DNA of 64,000 nucleotides from Dissulfurimicrobium hydrothermale (GCF_022026155.1 NZ_CP085041.1:1210306-1274305); one strand, 5' to 3'; counted from the first letter of the stretch, positions 24,592 to 33,991 are shown. Numbers and translations: made by a program. Notes: generated from the letters alone by a model not told the origin.

Positions 24592-25758
24592 ATGGGTGAC
24601 GATAAAAACACAATGGATGAACAACGATCGGCATATCTCTATTCACCAATAGATCCAGACCTTTTGAGGACGCTCGAGCCAATTGAGACCATTGGGCAAG
24701 GTAGGATCACAATAAACGGTAGGACCTTGGTCGACTTTGCATCCAATGATTATTTGGGCATTTCTCAAGATCTTGCCCTTGTAGAAGGCGCAATGGAGGC
24801 TATGAAAAGATGGGGTGCAGGCGCTAGGGCCTCGAGGCTCATGAGCGGCGATATGGAGATTCATCATGAATTAGAGGATGCAGTGGCCGGGCTCAAGGGC
24901 ACAGAGGCCGCACTCCTATTTGGGAGTGGTTATCTTGCAAATCTCGGTATGATAAGCGCCCTGTGCGGAAAAGGAGATGCGGTCTTTGCGGACCGCCTGA
25001 TCCACGCCAGCATGGTGGATGGCATACTCCTTTCAGGCGCGCGTCTTTTCAGATTCCGACACAATGACCTTGATCATCTAGAGGGTCTTTTGAAGCAACA
25101 TAGAGGCAGACACAAAAAGGCCTTAATACTTGTTGAAAGCCTTTACAGCATGGAGGGCGACGAGGCCGATGTTGCAGGTCTTATCGAGCTTAAAAGGCAT
25201 TTTGACGCCCTTCTTATGGTGGATGAGGCCCATGCGGTTGGGGTCTTTGGTGAGTACGGCGAAGGCCTGGTGACGATGTCACAGGCCAGGGATGTGGATT
25301 TGATGGTCGGGACGTTTGGCAAGGCCTTTGGCGGCTATGGTGCATTTGTGGCTATGTCCAAGGCGATGAAGGGGTTTTTGATCAATCGGGCAAGGACATT
25401 TATATTCTCTACCGCACTACCTCCGTCTGTGATAGGCACCAATATCGCGGCCGTTCGACTTGTCAGTAAAGAAAGGGCGATGGGACTTAAGGTCCTTGAG
25501 ATTTCTGGATATCTCAGAACCAGGCTTCGGCAATCTATGGGCATGGACGTCGTCGGCCGTTCCCAGATCGTCCCGGTTATGGTTGGAGGGAATGAAGATG
25601 CGGTGAGGATTGCCGAGCGGCTTAAGGCCGTCGGTTTTTTTGTAAAGGCCGTCAGGCCGCCCACTGTCCCACGAGGAACAGCGCGCATCAGGCTCTCTGT
25701 CACTGCATGGCATTCAAAAGGAGACATCGACGCCCTTGTGGAGGCCATGGCAAGGTGA
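24592..25758 (+). CDS. bioF: 8-amino-7-oxononanoate synthase (BioF)
   Basis: PLP-dependent condensation of pimeloyl-ACP (or CoA) with alanine, first step of the biotin ring pathway. 388 residues from the ATG at 24592; an ATG at 24613 gives a similarly family-like start but no ribosome-binding site. FASNDYLGIS, GARASRLMSG, MVDEAHAVGVFG and the PLP-Lys segment GTFGKAFGGYGAF are conserved. Glycine C-acetyltransferase is a close relative, but coupling to bioC supports BioF. It starts right behind the cytochrome terminator and overlaps the next gene by GTGA. Confidence 0.9.
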   Translation: MGDDKNTMDEQRSAYLYSPIDPDLLRTLEPIETIGQGRITINGRTLVDFASNDYLGISQDLALVEGAMEAMKRWGAGARASRLMSGDMEIHHELEDAVAGLKGTEAALLFGSGYLANLGMISALCGKGDAVFADRLIHASMVDGILLSGARLFRFRHNDLDHLEGLLKQHRGRHKKALILVESLYSMEGDEADVAGLIELKRHFDALLMVDEAHAVGVFGEYGEGLVTMSQARDVDLMVGTFGKAFGGYGAFVAMSKAMKGFLINRARTFIFSTALPPSVIGTNIAAVRLVSKERAMGLKVLEISGYLRTRLRQSMGMDVVGRSQIVPVMVGGNEDAVRIAERLKAVGFFVKAVRPPTVPRGTARIRLSVTAWHSKGDIDALVEAMAR

Positions 25759-26441
25759 ATTTCATTTTTATAGACAAGGGATTTGGTGCATCCCTGGTGT
25801 TGCTCCCTGGTTGGGGATTTTTGCCGGAGATATTTTCAAGGCTTGATCTCCCATTTAACTATATCCTTCCGACCCGGCCTGTCAACGGCGACATCTCACG
25901 TGGACTCTATGATTTTTTACGCGCCTACGGTATACAATCGGTCCTGCTTTTTGGTTGGTCCATGGGGGCGTATCAGGCCGTTGATTTTTGCCTTGATTAC
26001 GTCTGGATGGTTTCAGGCCTTATATTGGTCTCGCTGCGTCCATCTTTCGCGAAAGAGGAGCTATTGGCACAGGAAAGGGATCTTGAGGCGGATTTTGAGG
26101 GGGCGATGAGGCGTTTCTATAGGAGGGCGTTTTTGGGGCAGAAGGAAGACTATAGGTGGTTCAAGGAGGAGTTGCTTGATATCCATTTGTCACGCATAGA
26201 TTTAAATGGACTTAAAAAGGGACTTGAATATCTTGCGCAAAAAGACGCATCCAGCCTTTTTGCGGCCCAATGTATCAGTAAGAGGCCTTGGCTCTTTTAC
26301 GGGGCAAGGGATGTTATCTCGCCCTTTAACTCCATGTTTTTCAAGGAAATGGTCGGGGAGGTGAGGATTGAGATCATTAGAGCTGCTGGACATCTGCCAT
26401 TTTTATCTCAAGAGTTTAGAGGGAGATTTCTCAGGTCTTGA
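25755..26441 (+). CDS. BioH/BioG-like pimeloyl-ACP methyl ester esterase (alpha/beta hydrolase)
   Basis: 228 residues from a GTG start that overlaps the bioF stop. The nucleophile elbow GWSMGAYQAV (Ser near residue 76), LFYGARDVISP (acid Asp) and AAGHLPFLS (His) complete a Ser-Asp-His triad. In the BioC-BioH route the esterase removes the methyl ester from pimeloyl-ACP once the chain is complete. The position between bioF and bioC makes that role likely, though the sequence is divergent from E. coli BioH and closer in size to the BioG type. Confidence 0.8.
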   Translation: MNFIFIDKGFGASLVLLPGWGFLPEIFSRLDLPFNYILPTRPVNGDISRGLYDFLRAYGIQSVLLFGWSMGAYQAVDFCLDYVWMVSGLILVSLRPSFAKEELLAQERDLEADFEGAMRRFYRRAFLGQKEDYRWFKEELLDIHLSRIDLNGLKKGLEYLAQKDASSLFAAQCISKRPWLFYGARDVISPFNSMFFKEMVGEVRIEIIRAAGHLPFLSQEFRGRFLRS

Positions 26442-27202
26442 AATCCAGTGTCGAAAGGTCATTCAGCAAGGCCTCTCTGACTTACGATGCCCATGCCGAT
26501 GTACAGCTTGAGGTTGCAGGGCGTCTCATTGCGATGCTGACAGGGAGATCGTTCGGGCATATACTTGAAATAGGCTGCGGGACCGGCCGATATACCCTTA
26601 TGCTTGCAGAGGCGTTTAGAGAAGCCGAGATCGAGGCCGTAGACATATCCCTTGCTATGTTGGAGGAGGCGAGGAAGAAATTTAAAGACCAAAGGATTAG
26701 TTTTTATGTGGCTGATGGGGAGCGCCTTCCTGCATTCATAACAGGGCCGTTTGACCTGATTACTGCAAACAGCGTATTTCACTGGTTCGATGATTTGGCT
26801 GGTGCGCTTGTGAGATATAGGGATCTCCTCGGACCTGGCGGGACAATACTCTTTTCAGTTTTTGGACCTAAGACCCTTTGGGAATTGAAGACTGTGCTGG
26901 ATGAGGCGTTCGGCCGCTGGATTTTGCTCCCAGCTGTTGCCTTTCCAGACTATGCAGGTTTGAAGGGCATGATATCCGATCTTTTTAGACATACAGCTAT
27001 GGAGGAAGTCGTGGTGTTAAGGGAATATAGGGACACACTCTCTCTCTTTCGTAGTCTGAAGGCCACAGGGGTTGCATCTTCTAGGGGCGGCCGTCCGCTG
27101 AGATTTACTGCCTCTAAGCTCTCTTTTATAGACGGTCTTTATAGGAGACGGTTTGGTTCAATAATGGCCTCATATCAGGTCTTTTTGTGTGAAGTAAGCT
27201 GA
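26438..27202 (+). CDS. bioC: malonyl-ACP O-methyltransferase (BioC)
   Basis: SAM-dependent methylation of malonyl-ACP, which lets fatty-acid synthase build the pimeloyl chain. 254 residues from a TTG start overlapping the preceding stop (TTGA). The opening VERSFSKASLTYDAHADVQ is the BioC signature; ILEIGCGTGRYTLML is SAM motif I; ANSVFHWFDDLAGAL matches the BioC NxAlQWc-type region. The stop overlaps the next ATG by TGATG. Together with bioF and the esterase it gives pimelate synthesis; bioA, bioD and bioB are not in the window. Confidence 0.93.
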   Translation: MKSSVERSFSKASLTYDAHADVQLEVAGRLIAMLTGRSFGHILEIGCGTGRYTLMLAEAFREAEIEAVDISLAMLEEARKKFKDQRISFYVADGERLPAFITGPFDLITANSVFHWFDDLAGALVRYRDLLGPGGTILFSVFGPKTLWELKTVLDEAFGRWILLPAVAFPDYAGLKGMISDLFRHTAMEEVVVLREYRDTLSLFRSLKATGVASSRGGRPLRFTASKLSFIDGLYRRRFGSIMASYQVFLCEVS

Positions 27203-28032
27203 TGTCTTTGCACGTACTTGAGGTTTTGACAAGGTTTTTAGGGGGTTCACTTTATCCTGCCATGCCTTTGCGTAAAGGACTCGAGGTGGCCAATGGATGG
27301 GTCTCTCTTTTTGATTCGGCAGGGATTTTAGGCTTTGACGCCCTCTGGGATTCGGGCAGGCTCAATCGTTTCGGCGAAAAGCCAGGTCGTGACATCTCCA
27401 CTATGGAGCTTGGCGGTAAAACGCTTTTTGTCAAGCGTTATTATAAAAAGAGTCTATTGTCTTCCATATTGTCGAGGCTGGAGGGCAGCGTCGTCGAGTG
27501 GGTGGGCGCGCACGTCCTTAAGGACCTTGGATTCAAGAGTTTTGAGCCCGTGGCCATAGGTTTTGACGGTTCTGGTAGGTCAATACTCGTGATAGCAAAG
27601 ATTGAAGGCGAGCGTCTTGAAGACTTTTTTAAGAGAGACGTTCCATTTGAGTATAAGGTAAATGTGACAGAGAGGTTGGCTGATTTTGCTGCAAGATTTC
27701 ATGCCTGTGGTTTCACCCATCAGGATTTCTACTTGTGTCATCTGTTTTGGAACAAAGAAACTGGCGAAATCGGTGTGATCGATCTCCAAAGGTTGCGAAG
27801 GACGGGTCACCTTATCTTGCCATGGGTGATAAAAGACCTTGCACAGATCGGCTATTCTTCAAAAAACGTCCTTAAGATAGAGGAATGGGCCGAACTGTCA
27901 GATATTTTTTGGGATACCTATACTTCTGTGCTCCCGAAGTTTAAGGATGGGCGTATCGTGGAAAAGATCCAGAAGAAGATCGCCAGAATTGAAAGGCACG
28001 ACATTAAGCTTAAAAAGGGGTCGGCCAGATGA
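27202..28032 (+). CDS. LPS core heptose kinase-like protein (WaaP/RfaP, Kdo-kinase family)
   Basis: 276 residues of the small kinase-like fold that phosphorylates inner-core heptose or Kdo. LFVKRYYKKS provides the ATP Lys; GFTHQDFYLCHLFW is the catalytic loop (HxDfyxxH) and IGVIDLQRLRR the metal-binding DxxR segment, both typical of WaaP. It overlaps bioC and the next glycosyltransferase by a few nt each, so the biotin and LPS genes form one transcript. The exact sugar acceptor is not known. Confidence 0.83.
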   Translation: MSLHVLEVLTRFLGGSLYPAMPLRKGLEVANGWVSLFDSAGILGFDALWDSGRLNRFGEKPGRDISTMELGGKTLFVKRYYKKSLLSSILSRLEGSVVEWVGAHVLKDLGFKSFEPVAIGFDGSGRSILVIAKIEGERLEDFFKRDVPFEYKVNVTERLADFAARFHACGFTHQDFYLCHLFWNKETGEIGVIDLQRLRRTGHLILPWVIKDLAQIGYSSKNVLKIEEWAELSDIFWDTYTSVLPKFKDGRIVEKIQKKIARIERHDIKLKKGSAR

Positions 28033-29147
28033 ATTTGGCCGTCATTCGCAGGGAGTGCAGCTTTGACATAGGCGGGGCCGAGGCCTATTGCGCAAATATC
28101 TGCAACCGGTTTTCCCGCCTCGGCCATAAGGTGACATTAGTAGCCGACAGGGCCGAGATAGATTCCGCATGTCTTCTAAGGGCAATGGTAATGGGCCGTG
28201 GAAGTATTATGAAAAATCTGAGCTTTTTTGTCAATTCAAGAAGGATATTGAAGGTCGGGGGCTTTGATCTGACCTATGGCCTTTCTAGAGTGGCCCCTGT
28301 TGATGTCCTTCGCATCTCAGATCCACTTCATGCCGCCTGGCTTGATCTTGGTTATCCATGGACAGGGAGGCTCAGGAGATTCATGCCGAGACACAAGATG
28401 CTCCTTTGGATGGAGAGGATGGCGATAGAGGAGGCAAGGGCCATCATAGTCAATTCTAATATGGTAAAAGCACAGATTGAACACTATTACGACATGGCCT
28501 TGGATAAGGTCCATGTGGTGTATAATGGTGTGGATACAAGCCTTTTTGCACCCATGCTGCCAGACGAACGAGAGATGGTCAGGCTTTCCATGGGGCTGCC
28601 AGCTGATATCACGGTGTTTCTTTTCGCTGGTACTGACCTGAGGCGCAAGGGCCTTGCCCCCTTGATCCATGGGCTTGACAGCCTTTCTTCTTGTTGTGAT
28701 TTTGCACTCTTGATTGCAGGTGTCTGCAGCGACAGGGCCATGGAGGCAGAGATAAGGCGTCTCGGCCTTTCAAAAAGGGTCAGATGGCTTGGCTATACAA
28801 GGGATATGGCCCGACTTTACGGCATATCGGATCTCTTTATATTGCCCACTCTCTATGACCCGTTTGCAAATGCAGTCCTTGAGGCAATGGCGTGCGGGAC
28901 GCCAGCCCTCACTACAGTGAACAATGGGGCATCAGAGGTGGCCCGTGAGGTTGATGAATGGCTGGTGATCAAAAACTCTACAGCCGATGCTATTCACGGC
29001 GCCTTAAGGCGTTTTGTCGGGTTGTCAGGCGACATGAGGTCTTTTCTGAGGGGGAAGGCAGTCTCTGTCGCCGCTAAGTACAGTTGGGAGGCCCATATGG
29101 CTTCATTGCAGACGGTTTTCCTTACCAAAGGTGTCAACCTTGCCTGA
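28029..29147 (+). CDS. family 4 glycosyltransferase (WaaG-like LPS core)
   Basis: 372 residues, GT-B fold. N-domain: CSFDIGGAEAYCANICNRF; linker VVYNGVDTSLFAP; donor-site FAGTDLRRKGLAPLI (RxK of GT4) and LPTLYDPFANAVLEAMACGTPALT with the conserved acidic residues. These match WaaG, which adds the first outer-core glucose to heptose II. It overlaps the kinase gene by 4 nt, supporting an LPS-core role. Donor sugar is unproven. Confidence 0.87.
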   Translation: MNLAVIRRECSFDIGGAEAYCANICNRFSRLGHKVTLVADRAEIDSACLLRAMVMGRGSIMKNLSFFVNSRRILKVGGFDLTYGLSRVAPVDVLRISDPLHAAWLDLGYPWTGRLRRFMPRHKMLLWMERMAIEEARAIIVNSNMVKAQIEHYYDMALDKVHVVYNGVDTSLFAPMLPDEREMVRLSMGLPADITVFLFAGTDLRRKGLAPLIHGLDSLSSCCDFALLIAGVCSDRAMEAEIRRLGLSKRVRWLGYTRDMARLYGISDLFILPTLYDPFANAVLEAMACGTPALTTVNNGASEVAREVDEWLVIKNSTADAIHGALRRFVGLSGDMRSFLRGKAVSVAAKYSWEAHMASLQTVFLTKGVNLA

Positions 29148-29194
29148 TGTCCATCTTATTTTGTAGGTGTGTCTTGTTTGTTTTATAGGCCGGC

Positions 29195-29224
29195 TTGACA
29201 TAAAGACCATTATGTTCATATTAA
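29195..29224 (+). promoter_or_regulatory. possible sigma-70-type promoter
   Basis: TTGACA (29195-29200), 18-nt spacer, TATTAA (29219-29224), between the GT4 gene and the small membrane protein at 29301. Plausible start of a new transcript leading into the dGTPase. Confidence 0.5.
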
Positions 29225-29300
29225 GCGGGAGATATTTAGGGCAGGCAGATGGGATTTGAGTCGTCTGCAGTGTCCGTTTCGATTCATGAAAGGTTTTTAT

Positions 29301-29780
29301 ATGTCAAGATATCCTGAAATAAACGGCTGGTTTTGTTCGCACACACCAAGGTCGTCGGCCTTGACCAATCTCTTTCTGGCTGGCCTTATGTGGTCGTTGG
29401 TAGGGACGTTTCTTCTTTTGAGGGGTGGACTGAACATGAATGGGTTCGTAGGTCGCCCCGTCTATCCGGTTTTCCTTGCAGCGTGGGCAGCGGTTGGCCT
29501 TTTGAAAGGTCGGCTGATCTTGGACAGGGCTGCAGTCAAGGTGCTTGAAAGGATAGTCGAAAGGGGCGACGGCAGGTGTATGGGCGGTTTTCTTGGTGCT
29601 AGGAGTTGGGGGCTCATCCTAGCGATGATCATGCTTGGGCGTATCCTGCGCCTGAGTCCCCTGCCTCCGAGTTTCGTCTGGGGCGTATATACGGCCATCG
29701 GCACCGGACTTTTGTTTTCAAGCCGCACATTCTGGGCGAGATGGATCGGGGAAATCAAGGCAAGACATCCCGTGGCATAG
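29301..29780 (+). CDS. small integral membrane protein of unknown function
   Basis: 159 residues from the ATG at 29301, preceded by AAAGG at 29290; an earlier ATG at 29256 is less supported. Three to four hydrophobic segments (about 20-40, 51-68, 100-118, 122-140) make it an inner-membrane protein. The N-terminus, RYPEINGWFCSHTPR, and the C-terminus are charged. No family is recognised and no active-site-like residues stand out. Confidence 0.6.
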   Translation: MSRYPEINGWFCSHTPRSSALTNLFLAGLMWSLVGTFLLLRGGLNMNGFVGRPVYPVFLAAWAAVGLLKGRLILDRAAVKVLERIVERGDGRCMGGFLGARSWGLILAMIMLGRILRLSPLPPSFVWGVYTAIGTGLLFSSRTFWARWIGEIKARHPVA

Positions 29781-29938
29781 AAGGCCCATTGTTGCAATTG
29801 GTCTGATCGTGCTGGCATATCTCCCTGACGGTAATGCCTTTAGTCGAGATGTCAGGGCGAGGCGACGAACCTTGGGTATATTATTTATTATGCAAGGGCT
29901 TGGGCATGAAAACCTCACATGGTCTTGAGGGAGTGGAC

Positions 29939-31102
29939 ATGATTGATCTGTCGAATTTGAGAACAAGACTGGATTATGAGGAAGACAAGAGGCTTTCGCC
30001 GTATGCCGCAAGGAGCACCGAGGCCTTTCGCGAAATGGAGGAGGAGCGCATAAGCGCCGGCCACAGGCAGTGGTTTTCCATCGACGCCGACCGGATACTT
30101 CACTCACTTTCTTACACAAGATACATAGACAAGACGCAGGTCTTTTTCCTTATACCGAATGATCATATCACGCACCGCGTACTTCATGTCCAGCTCGTCT
30201 CAAAGATTGCAAGGACCATCGGCAGGCTGCTCCGTCTGAACGAAGACCTTATAGAGGCCATCGCGCTCGGCCACGACATAGGTCACCCGCCGTTCGGTCA
30301 CGACGGTGAGCGCTATCTCTCAGAGATATGCATAGAGCACGGTATTCCGCCGTTTATCCACAGTGTGCAAGGCGTGCATTTCTTAAGACATGTCGAGCGC
30401 AAGGGCAAGGGGATGAACCTGAGCTGCCAGGTCCTGGACGGAATCTTGTGCCATGATGGCGAAAGGCACCTTAAGTCACTGAAGCCGTTGAGAAAAAAGG
30501 ACTTTAAGTTCCTTGACCGCGAGATCGCAATAAAATTATCAGATCCTGACGTCGATCTGAGTCCACCCATGACCCTTGAAGGTTGCGTTGTAAGAATGGC
30601 GGATGTGATAAGCTATATAGGGCGGGATATCGAAGATGCCTTACGTATAAACCTCATAACGAAGGACCAGGTGCCGATGCAGTGTAGGGAGACGCTTGGA
30701 GAGACGAACGGCACTATAGTCTATCGCCTTGTTGAAGATCTCATCTCAAATAGTCTTGAAAAAGACGAAATTGCATTCAGCCAAGAGATGGCCGACGCCC
30801 TTTTTATGCTTAAGGAGTTTAATTATGAGTTCATTTATAAAAATCCAAAGATAAAGACAGAATCAGACAAAATAAAATGGCTTTATAGGATACTTTTTGA
30901 TCGATTTTTGAATGATTTGAATCTGAACCGTAAGGAATCCGTAATATTTAAAGACTATCTTGACGGCATGGATCCGTCTTACAGGGAGGCGTTCAGTCCC
31001 CCTGAGATCGTAAGGGACTTTATCGCAGGCATGACTGATGCTTATTTTTTGAGGATGGGGAAGGATATCCTTATCCCGAGGCCATTCCCCGCTAGGTTTT
31101 AA
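29939..31102 (+). CDS. deoxyguanosinetriphosphate triphosphohydrolase-like protein
   Basis: 387 residues from the ATG at 29939 (GAGGGAG upstream); a start at 29834 lacks family character. HD-domain dNTPase that cleaves dNTPs to nucleoside and triphosphate. YAARSTEAF, DADRILHSLSYTRYIDKTQVF, the first metal His in THRVLHVQLVSKIA, and HDIGHPPFGHDGE (HD at 112-113) are conserved, with the final Asp in RMADVISYIGRDIEDAL. Roles of the family are dNTP pool control and defence against phage. Confidence 0.93.
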   Translation: MIDLSNLRTRLDYEEDKRLSPYAARSTEAFREMEEERISAGHRQWFSIDADRILHSLSYTRYIDKTQVFFLIPNDHITHRVLHVQLVSKIARTIGRLLRLNEDLIEAIALGHDIGHPPFGHDGERYLSEICIEHGIPPFIHSVQGVHFLRHVERKGKGMNLSCQVLDGILCHDGERHLKSLKPLRKKDFKFLDREIAIKLSDPDVDLSPPMTLEGCVVRMADVISYIGRDIEDALRINLITKDQVPMQCRETLGETNGTIVYRLVEDLISNSLEKDEIAFSQEMADALFMLKEFNYEFIYKNPKIKTESDKIKWLYRILFDRFLNDLNLNRKESVIFKDYLDGMDPSYREAFSPPEIVRDFIAGMTDAYFLRMGKDILIPRPFPARF

Positions 31103-31194
31103 GGCGTAACCCGCATTGGCATCCGCCAGTCGGGCGTACAAATGTAGTTTTTGAATCTTCTGAATATTGTGTCGATCTGATAGGAGGTGTGTGT

Positions 31195-31770
31195 ATGAAG
31201 GTGGTGGCATTCAACGGCAGCGCAAGGAAAGATGGGAACACGGCTATTCTCTTGAATGTTGTGCTCGAGGAACTTAAAGCCGAGGGCATTGAGACCGAGC
31301 TCTATTCCCTTGCAGGAAGGTCGATTCTAGGGTGCATCGCATGTTATCAATGTTTTGAGAAAAAGAACAGGCGGTGTGCAGTGGAAAACGATGTCGTTAA
31401 TGACTGTATCCAGAAGATGGATAAGGCGGATGGCATACTGCTCGGTTCCCCTACGTATTTCGCCGATGTGTCCGCCGGGATGAAGGCCCTGATCGAAAGA
31501 TGCGGCATGGTAGGGAGGGCTAATAACGGTATGTATAGACGCAAGGTCGGTGCTGCTGTTGTGGCGGCCAGGCGCGCGGGGGCGGTACACGTGTTCAATT
31601 CGATCAATTTTTTCTTTACAATCAGCGAGATGATTGTTGTTGGTTCGAGCTATTGGAATATAGGCATGGGTAGGCAGCCAGGTGAGGTAAGTAATGACAC
31701 GGAAGGTATACAGACCATGAAAGACCTCGGCAGGAACATGGCATGGTTGCTGAAGAGGATCAATCCATAG
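31195..31770 (+). CDS. iron-sulfur flavoprotein / NADPH-dependent FMN reductase family
   Basis: About 191 residues, flavodoxin-like. FNGSARKDGNTAILL is the FMN phosphate loop; GSPTYFADVSAGMKALIER is the second flavin-binding stretch. A CIACYQCFEKKNRRC segment near residues 45-60 gives C-x2-C-x2-C-x7-C, the compact cluster motif of archaeal-type iron-sulfur flavoproteins, suggesting a 4Fe-4S group beside FMN. Such proteins pass single electrons in anaerobes. AGGAGG lies just upstream; a GTG two codons earlier is an alternative start. Confidence 0.85.
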   Translation: MKVVAFNGSARKDGNTAILLNVVLEELKAEGIETELYSLAGRSILGCIACYQCFEKKNRRCAVENDVVNDCIQKMDKADGILLGSPTYFADVSAGMKALIERCGMVGRANNGMYRRKVGAAVVAARRAGAVHVFNSINFFFTISEMIVVGSSYWNIGMGRQPGEVSNDTEGIQTMKDLGRNMAWLLKRINP

Positions 31771-31776
31771 ACGGTA

Positions 31777-32496
31777 TCAATAACGTCGGTTTGATGGCGG
31801 AAGACCAGCGGCTTGATCGGCAGGTGTGAACGGTGCGGTGTTGGGGGCGTCCACAAGCCTTGCAAGGATTGAAAGGAAGGTCTTTCGAGGTATTTCTTCT
31901 GCCCCTAGACTCAGCAGGTGCCTTGTTGTCATTTGGCAGTCGATGAGTTCAAAACTCCAGGCGTCAAGTTGGCGCACAAGTGTTACAAGGGCGACCTTCG
32001 ATGCATCTCTTTCGGTACTAAACATGGATTCTCCGAAAAATACCCTGCCAATCGCCACGCCGTAGAGTCCACCGACAAGTCTGCCGCTGGCCCATGCCTC
32101 CGAAGAGTGGGCAATACCCATATTATGGAGTCTTGTATAGGCTGCGACCATCTCATCACTGATCCACGTCCCTTCACCGGCCTCGATCCTTGTCTCCCTG
32201 CATGCCCTTATTACGTCGCTAAAGGCGGCGTCAAAAGTTATCTTGAATTTCGCCTGTCTTATTGTCCTTCTGAGACGTCTTGAGACATGAAGTCTTTTTG
32301 GATTGAGGACAAGCCGTGGATCTGGCGACCACCAGAGGATTGGCTCCCCAGGGCTGTACCATGGGAATATGCCCAGTCTGTAGGCCGCAATGAGCCTCTG
32401 CGGGTCAAGATCTCCGCCTATAGCTAGCAGCCCGTCGGATCTGGCCGATTCTGGCGGCGGAAAGACGGGGTCGTTTCCAAGCACATAGACCGGCAT
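31777..32496 (-). CDS. aat: leucyl/phenylalanyl-tRNA--protein transferase
   Basis: 239 residues. Adds Leu or Phe to N-terminal Lys/Arg of proteins, marking them for ClpS/ClpAP. LLAIGGDLDPQRLIAAYRLGIFPWYSPGEPILWWSPDPR, read as successive pieces near the N-terminus, and the later HSSEAWASGRLVGGLYGVAIGRVFFGESMFS region are hallmarks. It is the last gene of the minus-strand run, 13 nt after rnhA. Confidence 0.95.
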   Translation of the reverse strand: MPVYVLGNDPVFPPPESARSDGLLAIGGDLDPQRLIAAYRLGIFPWYSPGEPILWWSPDPRLVLNPKRLHVSRRLRRTIRQAKFKITFDAAFSDVIRACRETRIEAGEGTWISDEMVAAYTRLHNMGIAHSSEAWASGRLVGGLYGVAIGRVFFGESMFSTERDASKVALVTLVRQLDAWSFELIDCQMTTRHLLSLGAEEIPRKTFLSILARLVDAPNTAPFTPADQAAGLPPSNRRY

Positions 32497-32509
32497 CTCC
32501 CTATCCCTT

Positions 32510-32998
32510 TTATTTCAGACCTTCTGTCGGCAGCCCGGCGGGATCTTCCTCAAGTACGCCGGCCAGTCCGGTTTTTATCGCATTGGTCGCCAGGCCGTCT
32601 GCAATCTCGTTTTCGACATGACCATTGTGTCCTCTGACCCATTCCCAGTGGATGTCATGGACATTACAAAGCGCATCAAGCGCTTTCCAGAGATCGCTGT
32701 TTTTTACCGGTTTCCCCGATGCGGTCTTCCAGTCCCTCTTTTTCCAGAGGTGGATCCATTCAGTGATGCCTTGTTTGAGATATTGCGAGTCGGTCATCAT
32801 GACGATGCGGGATGGTCTCTTGATCGCCTCGAGCGCCCTTATGGCGGCAAGGAGTTCCATCCTGTTGTTTGTGGTATGACTCGACCAGCCGGACAATTTC
32901 TTTTCGTGTCCCCCTGATTTGAGGACTGCACCCCATCCGCCTGGCCCTGGGTTTCCTGAGCAGGCACCGTCGGTAAAGATAAAAATGACGTCATTCAT
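32510..32998 (-). CDS. rnhA: ribonuclease HI
   Basis: 162 residues. Cleaves the RNA strand of RNA-DNA hybrids. Active-site residues D10 ([14 protein letters not shown]), E48 (NRMELLAAI), D70 (MMTDSQYL) and the late Asp in ENEIADGLA are present, with the handle-region [15 protein letters not shown]. It is 10 nt downstream of arnD and 13 nt upstream of aat, so it is carried by the arn transcript. Confidence 0.95.
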   Translation of the reverse strand: MNDVIFIFTDGACSGNPGPGGWGAVLKSGGHEKKLSGWSSHTTNNRMELLAAIRALEAIKRPSRIVMMTDSQYLKQGITEWIHLWKKRDWKTASGKPVKNSDLWKALDALCNVHDIHWEWVRGHNGHVENEIADGLATNAIKTGLAGVLEEDPAGLPTEGLK

Positions 32999-33008
32999 CT
33001 ATCAGCCA

Positions 33009-33965
33009 TCAACTTTGTTCGGAGATTTCTCTGAGCGCCTCTGGTCCTATTGATGTGGCGACCGTTCCGGCCCGGCCCGGCAGCTCCATAAAGGAAAGTT
33101 CACGAATCGGCACTGTACCGCCAAGCAAGATAGCTGCCATGTCCTTGAGTCTGACGATATTGTATTTGGTCTTGAGCATTCGAAGGAGACGGATGAGAAA
33201 TCTGCTGAACGGTCCGCCTTCAACCTCTGCATGTATCGGGATCACCGGGTATTTTGCCTTGTATATCTGGCGCAGGATGGCCTTGAATAGGTCTTCATTG
33301 TCACGTATACCTATGGTCAGGAGTTCCTCGATGCATGGGCCTGTAGATGGGATTTGAAGGGTCTTGAATATCCTGTCGCCTATCGATAGCCTTGCCGGTT
33401 CGCCTCCCCTCAGGTCACTTGCATATAAAAGGCCGAGTTCGTCTTGGATCTCGAGGCTTTCGGGTGTAACCTGCCAGCCTGGGGCTGCAACCGCCTCAGG
33501 CCGTTTGTCCAGTATATCTTGAAATGCGGAGAATGCCCTGTCAAATTCGCGGGCAATCTCCTCGCTCGTCATATCAGTAAGTCTATCCTGCCATTTTCTG
33601 TGATCCCAGGCATGAACTATGGCCTCGTGTCCATCGGCCTCGATTCTTCTGACAAGATCAGGAAATGCAATTGCTATAGGCCTGGCAGGTAGAAGTGTCC
33701 CTGAAAGAATGGTCCTCAGGCCATAGAGCCTCGGGGCCCCTGTCTTTAGCATCTTTTTCAGAAACAGCGGGTCGTTAAAGAGCCTAAAGATAGCCTTCCC
33801 TGCATTGTCAGGTCCGAACGAGAGACAGAAGGTAGCCTTTATCTCTTCCTTGTTTAAGATGTCGAGGAGTTTCGGTACACCCTTGGCCATACCGTCATGT
33901 GTATCAACGTCTATCTTTAGGGCAAGCAACCGGCCTCGTCCGGTATTTTTAAGTTTAAGATCCAT
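33009..33965 (-). CDS. arnD: ArnD-type polysaccharide deacetylase (Ara4FN-undecaprenol deformylase)
   Basis: 318 residues, NodB-fold metal hydrolase. LKIDVDTHDGMAKGVP holds the catalytic and metal Asp; HAWDHRKWQDRLTDM holds the metal His pair; PGWQVTPES is the family PGW motif. ArnD removes the formyl group from undecaprenyl-phosphate-Ara4FN so the sugar can be flipped and transferred. It is the last arn gene, separated from the epimerase by 157 nt that include a TTGACA. Confidence 0.9.
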   Translation of the reverse strand: MDLKLKNTGRGRLLALKIDVDTHDGMAKGVPKLLDILNKEEIKATFCLSFGPDNAGKAIFRLFNDPLFLKKMLKTGAPRLYGLRTILSGTLLPARPIAIAFPDLVRRIEADGHEAIVHAWDHRKWQDRLTDMTSEEIAREFDRAFSAFQDILDKRPEAVAAPGWQVTPESLEIQDELGLLYASDLRGGEPARLSIGDRIFKTLQIPSTGPCIEELLTIGIRDNEDLFKAILRQIYKAKYPVIPIHAEVEGGPFSRFLIRLLRMLKTKYNIVRLKDMAAILLGGTVPIRELSFMELPGRAGTVATSIGPEALREISEQS

Positions 33966-33991
33966 TCAAAAAATATCCTTGCACACCTTTT

